Source: JAHEIJ01 sp040235565 | Lineage (GTDB): Bacteria > Pseudomonadota > Gammaproteobacteria > UBA6429 > Thiohalophilaceae | DNA: 13,957 nucleotides | Direction: 5' to 3' | Assembly: GCA_040235565.1 (NCBI GenBank) | Contig: JBECLA010000071.1 | Span: forward strand, 1 to 13,957 | Part shown: piece after piece, positions 1 to 6,836 of the stretch | Layout of the letters: each line of letters begins with the position of its first letter | How positions within the stretch are numbered: the stretch's first letter is position 1 | Notes under the pieces: generated by a model | Told to the model about the DNA's origin: nothing | Databases searched by the model: none | What the model saw: the letters and a program-made list of their open reading frames with translations, nothing else | Program-made: the position numbers and the translations under genes

Positions 1-236
1 ATCTCGCCATCATCGGGCGCTATATCCTGACCCCGGATATCTTTGAGATCCTGCGCAATACCCCGCCGGGCGCCAATGAGGAGGTCCAGTTGACGGATGC
101 CCTGCTCACCCAGGCCACGCGGGGCTGCGTCATGGCCTACAAGTTCAAGGGCAAGCGTTTTGACTGCGGTAGCGTGGACGGCTTTGTGGAAGCCACCAAC
201 TACTGCTACGAAAACATCTACAAGGTATCCGGTTAA
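1..236 (+). CDS. galU: UTP--glucose-1-phosphate uridylyltransferase, C-terminal end (partial)
   Basis: This is the last 77 codons of a gene that begins outside the window; the reading frame starts at base 3 and ends at TAA 234-236. GalU makes UDP-glucose from UTP and glucose-1-phosphate in the cytoplasm, feeding LPS core, capsule and trehalose/glucan synthesis. The visible segment matches the C-terminal part of bacterial GalU: GRYILTPDIFEIL, then TPPGANEEVQLTDAL, then KGKRFDCGSVDGFVEA. The E. coli protein has the equivalent TPPGAGDEIQLTDA and KGKSHDCG blocks, and the Lys and Asp-Cys-Gly region belong to the sugar-nucleotide site. No clear Rho-independent terminator follows in 237-307. The family call is firm; the nucleotide-binding N-terminus cannot be seen. 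Confidence 0.93.
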   Translation, partial: LAIIGRYILTPDIFEILRNTPPGANEEVQLTDALLTQATRGCVMAYKFKGKRFDCGSVDGFVEATNYCYENIYKVSG

Positions 237-307
237 TCCGCTAACTGTCTGATAATCGGGCTATTGCCGGCTTTGCAAGTCGTTATTCAGCCGTCTAAGT
301 CTGGAGA

Positions 308-335
308 TTGAATTCAGCGCCATTCACCCTAATAT
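308..335 (+). promoter_or_regulatory. Possible sigma70-type promoter upstream of amrS
   Basis: TTGAAT (308-313, 4 of 6 to the -35 consensus) is followed after 16 bp by TAATAT (330-335, 4 of 6 to the -10 consensus). Transcription would start near 342, leaving a leader of about 28 bases before the ATG at 370. It lies in the AT-richer part of the 133-bp galU-amrS gap. The match is modest, so read-through from galU is also possible. Confidence 0.3.
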
Positions 336-369
336 TTAAGTAAGACTCCAACTGATTGGGTGATTTATC

Positions 370-1467
370 ATGTCCGGCACCGTCGACAGTCATGTCGTTG
401 CGACCAAATACTGGCACAAGCTCGAAGACGGGCGCATCCAGTGCGATCTGTGTCCGCGTGAATGCAAGCTGCATGAAGGCCAACGCGGGCTGTGTTTCGT
501 GCGCGAGAACCTCAATAATGCCATCGTCCTGACCAGCTATGGCCTGTCGAGCGGCTACTGTATTGATCCGATTGAGAAAAAGCCCCTGAACCACTTCCTT
601 CCCGGCACCCCGGTGCTGTCCTTCGGCACCGCCGGCTGCAACCTCGCCTGTAAATACTGCCAGAACTGGGACATCAGCAAGTCACGCGAAATCCACACCC
701 TGGCCGATGAAGCTTCCCCCGAACTCATCGCCCAGGCGGCGGAACAGCTCAACTGCCGCAGTGTCGCCTATACCTATAATGATCCGGTGATCTTCCACGA
801 GTACGCGATTGATGTGGCCAGGGCCTGTCACGAAAAAGACATCAAATCGGTGGCCGTCACCGCCGGCTATGTCAGCCCGGAACCGCGCAAGGAATTTTAT
901 CAATACATGGACGCCGCCAACGTGGATCTGAAAGGCTTCACGGAAAAATTTTATTACAAGTTGACCGGCGGCCACCTGCAACCGGTGCTCGACACCCTGC
1001 TGTACCTTAAACATGAAACCGATGTCTGGGTGGAAATCACGACCCTGCTGATTCCCGGCTATAACGATTCGGAAGCTGAAATCGATGAGATGACCCAATG
1101 GGTGGTGAAGGAACTCGGGCCGGATGTCCCCATGCACTTCACCGCGTTTCATCCGGACTGGAAGATGCTCGATGTCCCGCCTACGCCCTTTGACACCCTG
1201 ACCAGGGCACGCAGTATTGCGATGAATAACGGGGTCCGCTATGCCTATACAGGCAACGTGCATGATGAAGCGGGTGAAAGCACCTACTGTCATCACTGTG
1301 GCGAGAAACTGATTGGCCGTGACTGGTATGTCCTCAGTACCTGGAACCTGGACGAACACGGCGCCTGCAAGAAATGTGGTACCCCCTGTGCCGGGGTGTT
1401 TGAAGCGAAAGCCGGTACCTGGGGATCCCGCCGCCAGCCGGTGCGACTGCGCGATTTTGCTGCCTGA
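370..1467 (+). CDS. amrS: AmmeMemoRadiSam-type radical SAM enzyme (AmrS)
   Basis: A 365-residue radical S-adenosylmethionine protein of the AmrS family, related to pyruvate-formate-lyase activating enzymes. The cluster motif CNLACKYC carries Cys90, Cys94 and Cys97 (CX3CX2C), which would bind a 4Fe-4S cluster and SAM. Before it is a cysteine set, CDLCPRECK (Cys25, 28, 32) plus Cys42. After the barrel is a zinc-ribbon-like tail: Cys307/Cys310 (CHHC) and Cys333/336/340 (CKKCGTPC). Other family blocks seen are EKKPLNHFLPG, AYTYNDPVIFHEY, NVDLKGF and TTLLIPGYND. In the named AmmeMemoRadiSam trio this enzyme occurs with AMMECR1 and Memo proteins, but neither is encoded here. The substrate is unknown to me. 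The start at 370 gives a full N-terminus, but the ribosome-binding sequence (a GGGTG upstream) is weak. The next gene begins 19 bases downstream and may be co-transcribed. Confidence 0.9.
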   Translation: MSGTVDSHVVATKYWHKLEDGRIQCDLCPRECKLHEGQRGLCFVRENLNNAIVLTSYGLSSGYCIDPIEKKPLNHFLPGTPVLSFGTAGCNLACKYCQNWDISKSREIHTLADEASPELIAQAAEQLNCRSVAYTYNDPVIFHEYAIDVARACHEKDIKSVAVTAGYVSPEPRKEFYQYMDAANVDLKGFTEKFYYKLTGGHLQPVLDTLLYLKHETDVWVEITTLLIPGYNDSEAEIDEMTQWVVKELGPDVPMHFTAFHPDWKMLDVPPTPFDTLTRARSIAMNNGVRYAYTGNVHDEAGESTYCHHCGEKLIGRDWYVLSTWNLDEHGACKKCGTPCAGVFEAKAGTWGSRRQPVRLRDFAA

Positions 1468-1486
1468 ACGATAACAGCGTAATCGC

Positions 1487-1768
1487 ATGACACCTCAGCT
1501 TATGCCGGAACTCATCATTACGCTGGATCAATTACGCGGCATGATCGGACTGCACCTCGTCCATCAAGGCACGAGCTGTCAGGTGATTGAGGTGTTGGAA
1601 GACGGCCCTTCGCTGGTATTACAAAGCATTCATGAATCCCCCACCATCCAGCCCAATCAACACGGTGAGGCCCAGCGCCGCACGCCGGTGACCTACACCG
1701 TGCCGGTGCTGAACAATGAGAGGAACGAACTCCACCCACAGTTCCTCGCGCTGGATTTAATCAGTTAA
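1487..1768 (+). CDS. Small conserved-looking protein of unknown function (93 aa)
   Basis: I do not recognise a named family. The reading frame runs on the same strand as amrS, 19 bases after its stop, and ends at TAA 1766-1768. The N-terminal half (residues about 12-50, LDQLRGMIGLHLVHQGTSC then QVIEVLEDGPSLVLQ) alternates hydrophobic and polar residues. This suggests a small beta-barrel or SH3-like fold, with the sense 'binds or modulates, determined by a ligand'. The second half contains IQPNQHGEAQRR and TVPVLNNERNELHP. There is no signal peptide, membrane segment or cysteine pair. An in-frame ATG at 1502 would give MPELIITLDQL, and neither start has a good Shine-Dalgarno sequence. That it is a real gene is inferred from its length, its orientation and its protein-like composition; the fold is a guess. 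Confidence 0.62.
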   Translation: MTPQLMPELIITLDQLRGMIGLHLVHQGTSCQVIEVLEDGPSLVLQSIHESPTIQPNQHGEAQRRTPVTYTVPVLNNERNELHPQFLALDLIS

Positions 1769-1783
1769 GGCATCCCCGATTCA

Positions 1784-1853
1784 GTCATTCCGGCAAAGGT
1801 CGGAATCCAGAAACGCATAGATCTAACTGGACTCCGGCTTTCGCCGGAGTGAC
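1784..1853. repeat. Palindromic repeat pair A (two facing 27-bp motifs)
   Basis: Left arm 1784-1810 and right arm 1827-1853 are inverted copies that match at 22 of 27 positions, separated by 16 bp. Each arm also folds on itself: the right arm contains ACTCCGGC (1831-1838), loop TTTC, GCCGGAGT (1843-1850), a perfect 8-bp stem. The ancestral motif reads approximately GTCATTCYGGC, four to five bases, then GCCRGAATCCAG. It resembles the abundant GTCATTCC...GGAATCCAG extragenic repeats known in many proteobacteria. Position between two converging genes fits a spacer or terminator role. Confidence 0.85.
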
Positions 1854-1875
1854 GGTAATGTTATTGATAAGCTTC

Positions 1876-1961
1876 GTCATTCTGGCGGATGCCAGAATCC
1901 AGCAGCAATCAGAAGCGTAGATGGGTAGTGGGTAGTGGATACCGACCTTTGCCGGAATGAC
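1876..1961. repeat. Palindromic repeat pair B (two facing 27-bp motifs)
   Basis: Left arm 1876-1902 and right arm 1935-1961 are inverted copies, more diverged from each other (19 of 27) and separated by 32 bp. The left arm has a perfect 8-bp stem, ATTCTGGC (1879-1886) and GCCAGAAT (1891-1898), with loop GGAT. The right arm, read on the minus strand, matches the left arm of pair A at 25 of 27 bases, so the outermost arms of the cluster (1784-1810 and 1935-1961) are the best-matched pair. A heptamer GGGTAGT occurs twice in tandem at 1923-1936. No coding capacity is apparent. Confidence 0.82.
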
Positions 1962-2009
1962 TTGATCAGAGTTTCCTTGAGTGTCTTTTATGTGGCGTTG
2001 ACAGTCCCG

Positions 2010-2777
2010 CTACATGCCGTCATCAAACAAGGCCACGACCCTTTCCAGATCAGCTTCGGTGTCCACGCCGGGACCGGGCACTTCATGCGCTTCCACGCAC
2101 ACGATGCGACCACCCTGGTACAACACCCGCAATTGTTCCAGTGATTCTGCCCGCTCCAGATCACAGATGGGATACTGGACATACTCCCGAATGTAAGCGG
2201 CGCGGTAGGCATACAAACCGATGTGCCGCAGATACGGGGTGTTGTCACCCGGCAGGCTGTCCGGCTCGGGCGAGAATTCATCCCGGTGCCAGGGGATCGG
2301 CGCGCGACTGAAATACAATGCCATGTTATCGGCATCGCACACCACCTTGACCACGTGCGGATCAAACAAGTGATGATGGGTTGTGATGGGCGTGCACAGG
2401 GTCGCCACACTGGCCCGCGGTGTGCCGGCCAACGCCGCCGCCACCTGGTTGATACACACCGTCGGCATCAACGGTTCATCCCCCTGCACATTGACGATGA
2501 TGTCATCATCCGCGATGCGCAGGGTTTCAATCACTTCCGCCAGACGCTCCGTACCGGAACGATGTGCGGGTGAAGTCATACAGACCGTGGCGCCGAAATT
2601 TTCCGCCGCCTGTTGAATACGCGCATCATCGGTGGCAATGATCACCTGCTCCGCGTCGCTCCGACGGCCGGACTCGTACACATGCTGGATCATGGGTTTG
2701 CCCGCCACGTCCCGCAGGGGTTTGCCCGGCAGACGCGTGGATTCGTAGCGTGCCGGAATGATGATGCGAAAACCCAA
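2010..2777 (-). CDS. kdsB: 3-deoxy-manno-octulosonate cytidylyltransferase (CMP-Kdo synthetase)
   Basis: 255 residues, the usual family length. KdsB couples CTP to Kdo to give CMP-Kdo, the donor used to build the inner core of LPS; it is cytosolic and magnesium-dependent. The N-terminus IIIPARYESTRLPGKPL (from residue 5) is the nucleotide-binding signature. HRSGTERLAEV (72-82) and VNVQGDEPLM (95-104) are the CTP/metal blocks, and GVDTEADLE near the C-terminus is the second metal-binding motif. The start is TTG at 2777-2775, directly after the TGA stop of the Trm112-like gene. It is chosen because it reproduces the E. coli N-terminus (MSFVVIIPARYASTR) and has a GAGG site 8 bases upstream. It is the last gene of the minus-strand operon and converges with the small plus-strand gene across the palindrome cluster. 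Nothing is missing from the motifs. Confidence 0.96.
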   Translation of the reverse strand: MGFRIIIPARYESTRLPGKPLRDVAGKPMIQHVYESGRRSDAEQVIIATDDARIQQAAENFGATVCMTSPAHRSGTERLAEVIETLRIADDDIIVNVQGDEPLMPTVCINQVAAALAGTPRASVATLCTPITTHHHLFDPHVVKVVCDADNMALYFSRAPIPWHRDEFSPEPDSLPGDNTPYLRHIGLYAYRAAYIREYVQYPICDLERAESLEQLRVLYQGGRIVCVEAHEVPGPGVDTEADLERVVALFDDGM

Positions 2778-2957
2778 TCAGACTGCCTCGTCAGGCGCGA
2801 GTTCGCGGGCCTCGTCTTCCAGCATCACCGGAATGTCATCACGGATGGGGTAGGCCAGGCGATCGGCCTTGCAGATGAGCTCCTGATTGGTCTTGTCATA
2901 CACGAGCGGCCCCTTGCAAATCGGGCAGGCCAGGATATCAAGCAGTTTTTTGTCCAT
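2778..2957 (-). CDS. Trm112-like zinc-ribbon protein (YcaR family)
   Basis: 59 residues starting MDKKLLDILACPICKGPL. This is the small Trm112/YcaR family that sits beside kdsB and lpxK in many gammaproteobacteria. Visible marks are the CPIC knuckle (CX2C), a third cysteine in ELICKADRLAYPIRDDIPVML, and an acidic C-terminus. In eukaryotes and archaea Trm112 activates methyltransferases; the bacterial role is less settled and is not shown by the sequence. The ATG at 2957 is chosen because the family begins with this MDKKLL-type sequence. An upstream TTG at 2993 would add 12 residues unlike the family. The gene overlaps the end of lpxK by 20 bases and touches kdsB, so it is very likely co-expressed with both. 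Confidence 0.9.
   Translation of the reverse strand: MDKKLLDILACPICKGPLVYDKTNQELICKADRLAYPIRDDIPVMLEDEARELAPDEAV
2786..2789 (-). promoter_or_regulatory. Ribosome-binding site deciding the kdsB TTG start
   Basis: On the minus strand GAGG ends 8 bases before TTG 2777. It lies inside the last codons of the Trm112-like gene, whose TGA abuts the TTG. This arrangement suggests translational coupling and supports the rare start codon. Confidence 0.55.
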
Positions 2958-3939
2958 AGCGGGTATCAATCCGGTTGAGTACTTGTTGTTCAAACTGGTT
3001 GGTCAGACTTACCGCAATCGGCAGGTACCACATGTTGTTGCGCGCAAAGCGGCGACATTTCACGGCATCCTTTTCCGTCATGATAATCGGTACGGCATTA
3101 CCGTAATCCAGATCCCGCGGCAAAAACAAGTGGTGATCCGGAAACATGTGCTCACGCACATCGAGACCGGCCAGTGCCAGGCGTTCAAAAAAACGCTGTG
3201 GATTACCGATGCCGGCTATAGCATGCACATTGCTGCCTTTGAGATCTTTCAGGGTGCAGGTTTGACTCTCATCCGCCAGGTTCACCAGTGTCTCACCCTC
3301 GTAACGCATGCCGCATTCGTTCGGCCCGGCGAGTCCATTGGTGACGACCAGATCGACCTGGTCTATCCGTCGGACCGGTTCCCGTAAGGGGCCTGCCGGC
3401 AAGCAAAAGCCGTTACCAAACCGTCGCGTGCCATCCACCACCAGGATTTCCATATCACGTCGCAAGGCATAATGTTGCAGGCCGTCATCGCAAACGATCA
3501 CGTCGCAATCCGAATATTTCAGCAAGGCCTGTCCGGCGGCGACCCGATCCGGCCCCACCGCCATGGGACATCCCGTCCGCCGGGAAATTAAAATGGGTTC
3601 ATCCCCCACCATCACCGGGTCGCTGTCAGGACGCACCTGTTGTGGCCAGGACCGCGCCTTGCCGCGATAACCGCGACTGATCACACCCGGTCGGTAACCG
3701 GCTTCTTTCAGGGTTTCCACCAGGGACACCACCAGGGGCGTTTTGCCGGTGCCGCCCACAGTGATGTTCCCGACGACAATCACCGGCACCTCAAGGCGCG
3801 TGGAAGGCAATATCCGTAACCGGTACAGCCCGCGGCGCAGCATCACGATGCCGCAGTACAACCAGGACAAAGGGCGCAGTGTCTGACTGATGCCACTGCG
3901 CTGGGACCAGATTTTGTGCAGCCATTTTTCCAGCTTCAT
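2938..3939 (-). CDS. lpxK: Tetraacyldisaccharide 4'-kinase
   Basis: 333 residues, typical for LpxK. This inner-membrane enzyme transfers a phosphate from ATP to the 4' position of the tetraacyldisaccharide, giving lipid IVA, the sixth step of the Raetz pathway. An N-terminal hydrophobic helix near residues 20-36 would anchor it. The Walker A loop GNITVGGTGKTP is at residues 57-68. Further family blocks are ISRGYRGKA, VGDEPILISRRTGCPMAVGPDR, DVIVCDDGLQHYALRRD and AIAGIGNPQRFF. The ATG lies inside the msbA stop (ATGA overlap), with a GAGG site 7 bases upstream. Its 3' end runs into the Trm112-like gene. Flippase, kinase and Kdo activation are thus coupled in one transcript. Confidence 0.96.
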   Translation of the reverse strand: MKLEKWLHKIWSQRSGISQTLRPLSWLYCGIVMLRRGLYRLRILPSTRLEVPVIVVGNITVGGTGKTPLVVSLVETLKEAGYRPGVISRGYRGKARSWPQQVRPDSDPVMVGDEPILISRRTGCPMAVGPDRVAAGQALLKYSDCDVIVCDDGLQHYALRRDMEILVVDGTRRFGNGFCLPAGPLREPVRRIDQVDLVVTNGLAGPNECGMRYEGETLVNLADESQTCTLKDLKGSNVHAIAGIGNPQRFFERLALAGLDVREHMFPDHHLFLPRDLDYGNAVPIIMTEKDAVKCRRFARNNMWYLPIAVSLTNQFEQQVLNRIDTRYGQKTA

Positions 3940-5684
3940 GCCGTGGCCTCGGTAAACTGCATCCGATGCAACGCGGCATAATGCCCATCCTTCGCCAGCA
4001 GCTCTGCATGATTTCCGACTTCGACAATCCGCCCCTGGCTCATCACCACGATCTTGTCGGCCCGTTCAATGGTCGACAGGCGATGTGCGATCACCAGCGT
4101 GGTGCGATTGTGCATCAGTTCTTCCAGGGCGCTCTGGATATAACGTTCCGATTCCGTATCCAGTGCCGAGGTCGCCTCGTCCAGGATCAGCACCGGGGCA
4201 TCTTTCAAAATGGCGCGGGCGATCGCCAGGCGTTGGCGCTGGCCACCGGATAACAACACGCCGTTTTCTCCCACCACGGTATCAAAACCATCCGGCAGCT
4301 TTTCGATAAACTCATAGGCATGCGCCGCCTTCGCCGCCTCGATGATGTCCGTCTCGGTCGCGGTGTCCAGTGCGCCGTAGGCAATGTTATGGCCGATGGT
4401 GTCGTTGAACAGGGTGACATGCTGACTGACCAGTGCGAGCTGGGCCCGCAGGCTTGGCAGACTCAAGCCGCGAATATCGTGTCCATCGAGTTCGATGCTG
4501 CCGTCACTGAGTTCATAAAACCGTGGCAACAAACTCACCAGTGTCGTTTTGCCGGCGCCGGAACGTCCCACAAACGCGACGGTTTCACCCGGTTTGATTT
4601 CCAGATTAATGTCATCCAGCACGGCTTCGCTCGCACTGTGATAACGGAATGTGACATGCCGGTAGTGCAAGGCACCTTTTGCCCGGTCAAGGGTTTCCGT
4701 TCCGGTATCGTGCTCGGTTTCCTGATCGAGAAATTCAAACACGCTCTGTGCCGCCGCGATGCCCCGTTGCAGGGCGGCATTCACGGTTGAGAGACGCTTG
4801 GCATGCTGCATGAGTAACAACATCGCGGTGAGGTAGGCACCAAATTCGCCCACCTTTAAATCCAGCTTGGTGGCGAGATAGACGATGACCGCAAAGGCGA
4901 TTGCCACGATGAACTGAATCACCGGCGAACTGAGGGCATTGGTGGCAAACAGTTTGAGAAACTGGCGCCGGTTATGATGATTGATCTTTTCAAACTGCCG
5001 GGTTTCGTAATCCTCACCACCAAAGATCCGGATTTCCCGGTTGGCTTCAATCGTCTCCTCGGTCACACTGGAAACATCGCCCATTGACTGTTGGATACGA
5101 TGACTGAGTTTGCGAAACCGTCGACTCACATAGACCACCAGCAAGGCCAGCACCGGGGCGGACACAAACATGATAATGGTGAGAAACACACTGTAATACA
5201 GCATCAACCCGAGCAGGGCCAGGATGGTGAGACTGTCGCGAATCAGAATGGTGATGACACTGGATGAGGCGTCGGCCAGCTGCTCCACGTCGTAAACCAT
5301 TTTGGACATCAACACGCCGGAGGAATGCGTATCATAGTAGGTGACCGGCAAACGCAAAAGTTGACCGAACAGCAGGCTGCGCATATCGCGAATCACACTG
5401 CGTGCCACCCAGGCCATGCCGTACTCCGACAGGAAGGTCGCAATGATTCTCACGCCGAAGATAGCAATGATGATCAGGGGCAACCTTGCGATGACTTCCG
5501 GATCCTTCTCGACAAACCCGTCGTCAAAGGTGGGTTGGACAATCCAGGCGAACGCCATCTCGGTTAACGAGAACAACACCATCCCGGCAATCGCCAGCAG
5601 AAAGATCTTCCAGTAGGGGCGGACATAGCCCAGCAGCCGACGGTAGACAGTAACCCCATCGTAATGTGCGTTCTGTCCTGTCAT
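3936..5684 (-). CDS. msbA: Lipid A export ATP-binding/permease protein MsbA
   Basis: A half-size ABC exporter with a six-helix membrane domain (roughly residues 15-310) fused to one ATPase domain. MsbA dimers flip lipid A-core from the inner to the outer leaflet of the inner membrane. In the ATPase domain one sees Walker A VGRSGAGKTTL (about 370-381), Q-loop ALVSQHVTLFND, signature LLSGGQRQRLAIARA (about 478), Walker B LILDEATSALD (about 500) and switch IAHRLSTIE. Starting at ATG 5684 gives 582 residues, the same length as E. coli MsbA. A TTG at 5720, overlapping exbD, would add 12 residues but has no ribosome site; it cannot be excluded. The gene lies 10 bases after exbD and overlaps lpxK by 4 bases. 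Context makes MsbA far likelier than a multidrug exporter of the same fold. Confidence 0.94.
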   Translation of the reverse strand: MTGQNAHYDGVTVYRRLLGYVRPYWKIFLLAIAGMVLFSLTEMAFAWIVQPTFDDGFVEKDPEVIARLPLIIIAIFGVRIIATFLSEYGMAWVARSVIRDMRSLLFGQLLRLPVTYYDTHSSGVLMSKMVYDVEQLADASSSVITILIRDSLTILALLGLMLYYSVFLTIIMFVSAPVLALLVVYVSRRFRKLSHRIQQSMGDVSSVTEETIEANREIRIFGGEDYETRQFEKINHHNRRQFLKLFATNALSSPVIQFIVAIAFAVIVYLATKLDLKVGEFGAYLTAMLLLMQHAKRLSTVNAALQRGIAAAQSVFEFLDQETEHDTGTETLDRAKGALHYRHVTFRYHSASEAVLDDINLEIKPGETVAFVGRSGAGKTTLVSLLPRFYELSDGSIELDGHDIRGLSLPSLRAQLALVSQHVTLFNDTIGHNIAYGALDTATETDIIEAAKAAHAYEFIEKLPDGFDTVVGENGVLLSGGQRQRLAIARAILKDAPVLILDEATSALDTESERYIQSALEELMHNRTTLVIAHRLSTIERADKIVVMSQGRIVEVGNHAELLAKDGHYAALHRMQFTEATA

Positions 5685-5694
5685 GAAGGATGGC

Positions 5695-6111
5695 TTACTC
5701 GCTCGACTGGCGGGTCGCAAATGTCAGGTGGGTCAGACCAAGCTGGCGCGCGGCATCCATGGCGCGCACCACGGCTTCATGCGGTGTCTTGCGATCGGCA
5801 CTGATGATCAGCTTGGGATCTTTATGCTCCGCAAGGGTGACTTCCAGCGCGCGTTTCAGCGTGACCAGACTGTCATCCTTGATGGCCCGTTGATTGATGA
5901 AATAACGCCCTTCTCCATCAATGCCGATTTCGATCTTGAACTGCTCGGTGGGCACCACCTTGCCGCTGGCTTCCGGCAACTCGATATTCAGTTCCGCCTG
6001 CTTGTCGAACGTGGTGGAGACCATGAAAAAGATCAGTAACAGGAACACCACATCGATCAGAGGCGTGATGTTCAGTTCCGGATCACGGCGACGGTCATGG
6101 CGCAACATCAT
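5695..6111 (-). CDS. exbD: ExbD/TolR-family biopolymer transport protein
   Basis: 138 residues with the ExbD layout: a short basic cytoplasmic N-terminus (MMLRHDRRRDPELN), one membrane helix (about 17-34), then a periplasmic domain. The helix begins ITPLIDVVFLLLIFFM and carries Asp20, the conserved proton-path aspartate equivalent to Asp25 of E. coli ExbD. With ExbB it forms a motor that uses proton flow to energise outer-membrane or periplasmic work. The start has a GAGG site 9 bases upstream that overlaps the exbB stop region; a second ATG one codon later is an alternative. No TonB or TonB-dependent receptor is encoded here, and its partner is unknown. Pseudomonas carries a similar exbB-exbD pair between comEC and lpxK. 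Confidence 0.93.
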   Translation of the reverse strand: MMLRHDRRRDPELNITPLIDVVFLLLIFFMVSTTFDKQAELNIELPEASGKVVPTEQFKIEIGIDGEGRYFINQRAIKDDSLVTLKRALEVTLAEHKDPKLIISADRKTPHEAVVRAMDAARQLGLTHLTFATRQSSE

Positions 6112-6122
6112 GTCGGTATGCC

Positions 6123-6743
6123 TCAGCCCTGACCTGTTTCCCGATCGCCGTGCATCACATCCACGATCTTGAGGGCCTCTTCTTCCATCTTGATCACCAG
6201 CTCATCGACTTTACCGCGAAAAAAGCGGTAGAAGATCAGACTGGGAATGGCCACCGACAAACCGGCTGCGGTGGTAATCAAGGCTTCGGAGATCCCGCCG
6301 GCCAGGACCGACGGATTGCCCACCCCGTGCGCGGTAATCGCGGCGAACACCTTGATCATACCGATGACCGTCCCCAGCAATCCCAGCAAGGGGGTAATGG
6401 AAGCAATGGTACCCAGGGTGTTGAGATAGCGTTCCAGTTCCACCACCACCTGGCGGCCGGTGTCCTCGATGCTTTCTTTCATGATTTCACGCGGATGATG
6501 CCGGTTTACCAGTCCGGCCGCCAGCACCCTCCCCAGCGGGGAACTGTTGGCGAGCGCCTCGATGTTCTGATCCGTGAGGGCATCAGACTTGTACCACTGC
6601 CACACCTGGCTGACCAATGTCGCCGGGTTAATGCGCTTTTGCTGCAGTGACCAGAAACGTTCTCCAACAATTGCGAGGGCAATGACAGAGCACAACAGAA
6701 TCGGCAGCATTAACCAGCCACCGGCTTGAACCATCTCGAACAC
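6123..6743 (-). CDS. exbB: MotA/TolQ/ExbB-family proton channel protein
   Basis: 206 residues with three membrane helices: about 8-29 (GGWLMLPILLCSVIALAI), 108-137 (GTIASITPLLGLLGTVIGM) and 148-175 (GISEALITTAAGLSVAIPS). The last two are the signature of the ExbB/TolQ/MotA channel family, including the conserved Pro and the Thr-rich helix that lines the proton path. It would form a pentamer around ExbD helices in the inner membrane. The start codon is GTG at 6743, with AAGGA 11 bases upstream; an ATG four codons later (MVQAGG) is the alternative. exbD follows 11 bases after its stop. It is the first gene of the tight lipid A cluster. Confidence 0.93.
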   Translation of the reverse strand: MFEMVQAGGWLMLPILLCSVIALAIVGERFWSLQQKRINPATLVSQVWQWYKSDALTDQNIEALANSSPLGRVLAAGLVNRHHPREIMKESIEDTGRQVVVELERYLNTLGTIASITPLLGLLGTVIGMIKVFAAITAHGVGNPSVLAGGISEALITTAAGLSVAIPSLIFYRFFRGKVDELVIKMEEEALKIVDVMHGDRETGQG

Positions 6744-6760
6744 GGCTTGAGCGATCCTTT

Positions 6761-6789
6761 TATATAGTAATGTTAATGAGGGTCATGAA
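6761..6789 (-). promoter_or_regulatory. Possible promoter for the exbB-kdsB operon
   Basis: On the minus strand TTCATG (6784-6789) is followed after 17 bp by TATATA (6761-6766), in the only AT-rich stretch of the 93-bp comEC-exbB gap. The -35 match is weak (3 of 6) and the -10 fair (4 of 6). If used, it would let the lipid A genes be expressed independently of comEC. Confidence 0.3.
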
Positions 6790-6836
6790 TAAGCGGCACA
6801 CTTTAGCAGAGACAAGCCACGGCGAGAAGTGCGGGT

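Noticed and set aside
682..1488. Long minus-strand open frame (268 codons) opposite amrS
   Set aside because: It lies wholly antisense to a well-supported radical-SAM gene, its translation has no recognisable motif, and such shadows are common in GC-rich coding DNA.
1769..2009. CRISPR array or tRNA-like structure in the repeat-rich gap
   Set aside because: The repeats alternate in orientation, are self-palindromic and have unequal short spacers, unlike CRISPR direct repeats; no cloverleaf or CCA end is seen.
2958..2993. Upstream TTG extension of the Trm112-like gene (12 extra residues)
   Set aside because: The added residues come from the end of lpxK and do not match the family, which begins at the MDKKLL-type sequence.
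5685..5720. TTG start adding 12 residues to MsbA
   Set aside because: No ribosome site precedes it and it overlaps exbD; the ATG at 5684 gives the typical 582-residue length. Not fully excluded.
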